A stretch of DNA of 5,088 nt, taken from Planctomycetaceae bacterium UBA6163. Lineage in GTDB: Bacteria; Planctomycetota; Planctomycetia; Pirellulales; Pirellulaceae. The stretch spans positions 1 through 5,088 of the forward strand of contig DIUH01000068.1 of assembly GCA_002428205.1 (NCBI GenBank), read 5' to 3'. The notes under the pieces are model-generated. The model worked only from the letters and a program-made list of their open reading frames with translations. It searched no databases and was not told where the DNA came from. Of this stretch, positions 4,808-5,088 are shown piece by piece. A program made the position numbers and the translations under genes. Every line of letters starts with the position of its first letter. Positions within the stretch are counted from its first letter, which is position 1.

Positions 4808-5088
4808 ATGAACATGCGATTCGCAGTCCGAATCCTCCCAAAAGCCGCGTCACCGCGCCGCACCTGCCGCCCCAAGTCTTTAAGTTTTAGGCGTTTGCGA
4901 GCGATCGCCGTCGTCGCAGGACTTTGCTGGGCCACCACCGATCAGGCGGTCGCGGATGTGACTTTGCCGAACGTTTTCAGCAACCACATGGTCCTGCAAC
5001 GCGACCAACCGAATCGAGTTTGGGGACGGGCCGCAGCGGGCGAAGAGGTCACCGTCGCGATCGCTGGCCAGTCGCACAGCACGGTTGC
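4808..5088 (+). CDS. Sialate O-acetylesterase-like secreted protein, N-terminal part (runs off the right edge)
   Basis: Ninety-three codons are visible with no stop, so only the N-terminus is seen. Family members remove O-acetyl groups from sialic acids or other glycans outside the cytoplasm. After the signal region, residues 50-93 (DVTLPNVFSNHMVLQRDQ, then VWGRAAAGEEVTV and GQSHSTV) match the N-terminal beta-domain that precedes the SGNH-type catalytic domain in sialate O-acetylesterases: LP..FS..MVLQR, V.VWG.A..GE.V.V. The catalytic Ser and His lie beyond the window and cannot be checked. The signal peptide has a long basic n-region (1-31, with RRLR at 28-31), a short hydrophobic core (about 32-42) and a likely cleavage after AVA (47-49). 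ATG 4808 opens the frame; ATG 4814 is equally possible, with GAG (4804-4806) seven bases ahead. It lies divergently from the large secreted gene, and both products appear to be exported. Use on sulfated or acetylated algal polysaccharides would fit the lineage but is inference. Confidence 0.88.
   Translation, partial: MNMRFAVRILPKAASPRRTCRPKSLSFRRLRAIAVVAGLCWATTDQAVADVTLPNVFSNHMVLQRDQPNRVWGRAAAGEEVTVAIAGQSHSTV

Noticed and set aside
4835..4930. Twin-arginine (Tat) signal in the esterase N-terminus (FRRLRAIAVV)
   Set aside because: The RR pair precedes the hydrophobic core, but the flanking consensus (S/T before RR, F-L-K after) is not met well enough to prefer Tat over the general secretion route.

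Overview
This window looks like ordinary chromosome from a Planctomycete, most likely a Rhodopirellula-like member of the Pirellulaceae. The reasons are moderate GC, short isolated genes facing in alternating directions, wide leader regions, long N-terminal extensions ahead of signal peptides, a large secreted protein with Gly/Met- and Pro/Ala-rich low-complexity parts, and a sialate O-acetylesterase-type gene. The lineage is an inference from style and protein content; no rRNA or other marker gene is present.

Layout from left to right. (1) Bases 1-407, + strand: the C-terminal 134 residues of a class I glyceraldehyde-3-phosphate dehydrogenase, followed at 458-491 by a clear intrinsic terminator. 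(2) 532-792, - strand: a small protein of 86 residues with two predicted membrane segments and no recognised function. (3) 1020-1442, + strand: a complete YjbQ/UPF0047-family protein. (4) 1590-2468, + strand: a membrane phosphatase of the PAP2 superfamily whose conserved PSGH motif reads PSGN. (5) 2547-4457, - strand: a secreted protein of about 636 residues with a signal peptide, a helical HEAT-like middle, a Gly/Met/Tyr-rich repeat and a Pro/Ala/Gly-rich tail. Its start was moved downstream from the longest frame because of a strong Shine-Dalgarno sequence. (6) 4808 to the right edge, + strand: the N-terminus of a secreted sialate O-acetylesterase-like protein that runs off the window.

The genes do not form an obvious operon. 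gap is closed off by its terminator, the small membrane gene and yjbQ diverge, yjbQ and the PAP2 gene are co-directional but 147 bases apart, the PAP2 gene and the large secreted gene converge, and the large secreted gene and the esterase diverge across a 350-base gap. I see no tRNA, rRNA, CRISPR array, insertion sequence, integrase or phage gene. I also see no convincing evidence of a new multi-gene system. The items most worth a second look are the PSGN substitution, the architecture of the secreted protein, and an excess of the palindrome CGATCG across the window.
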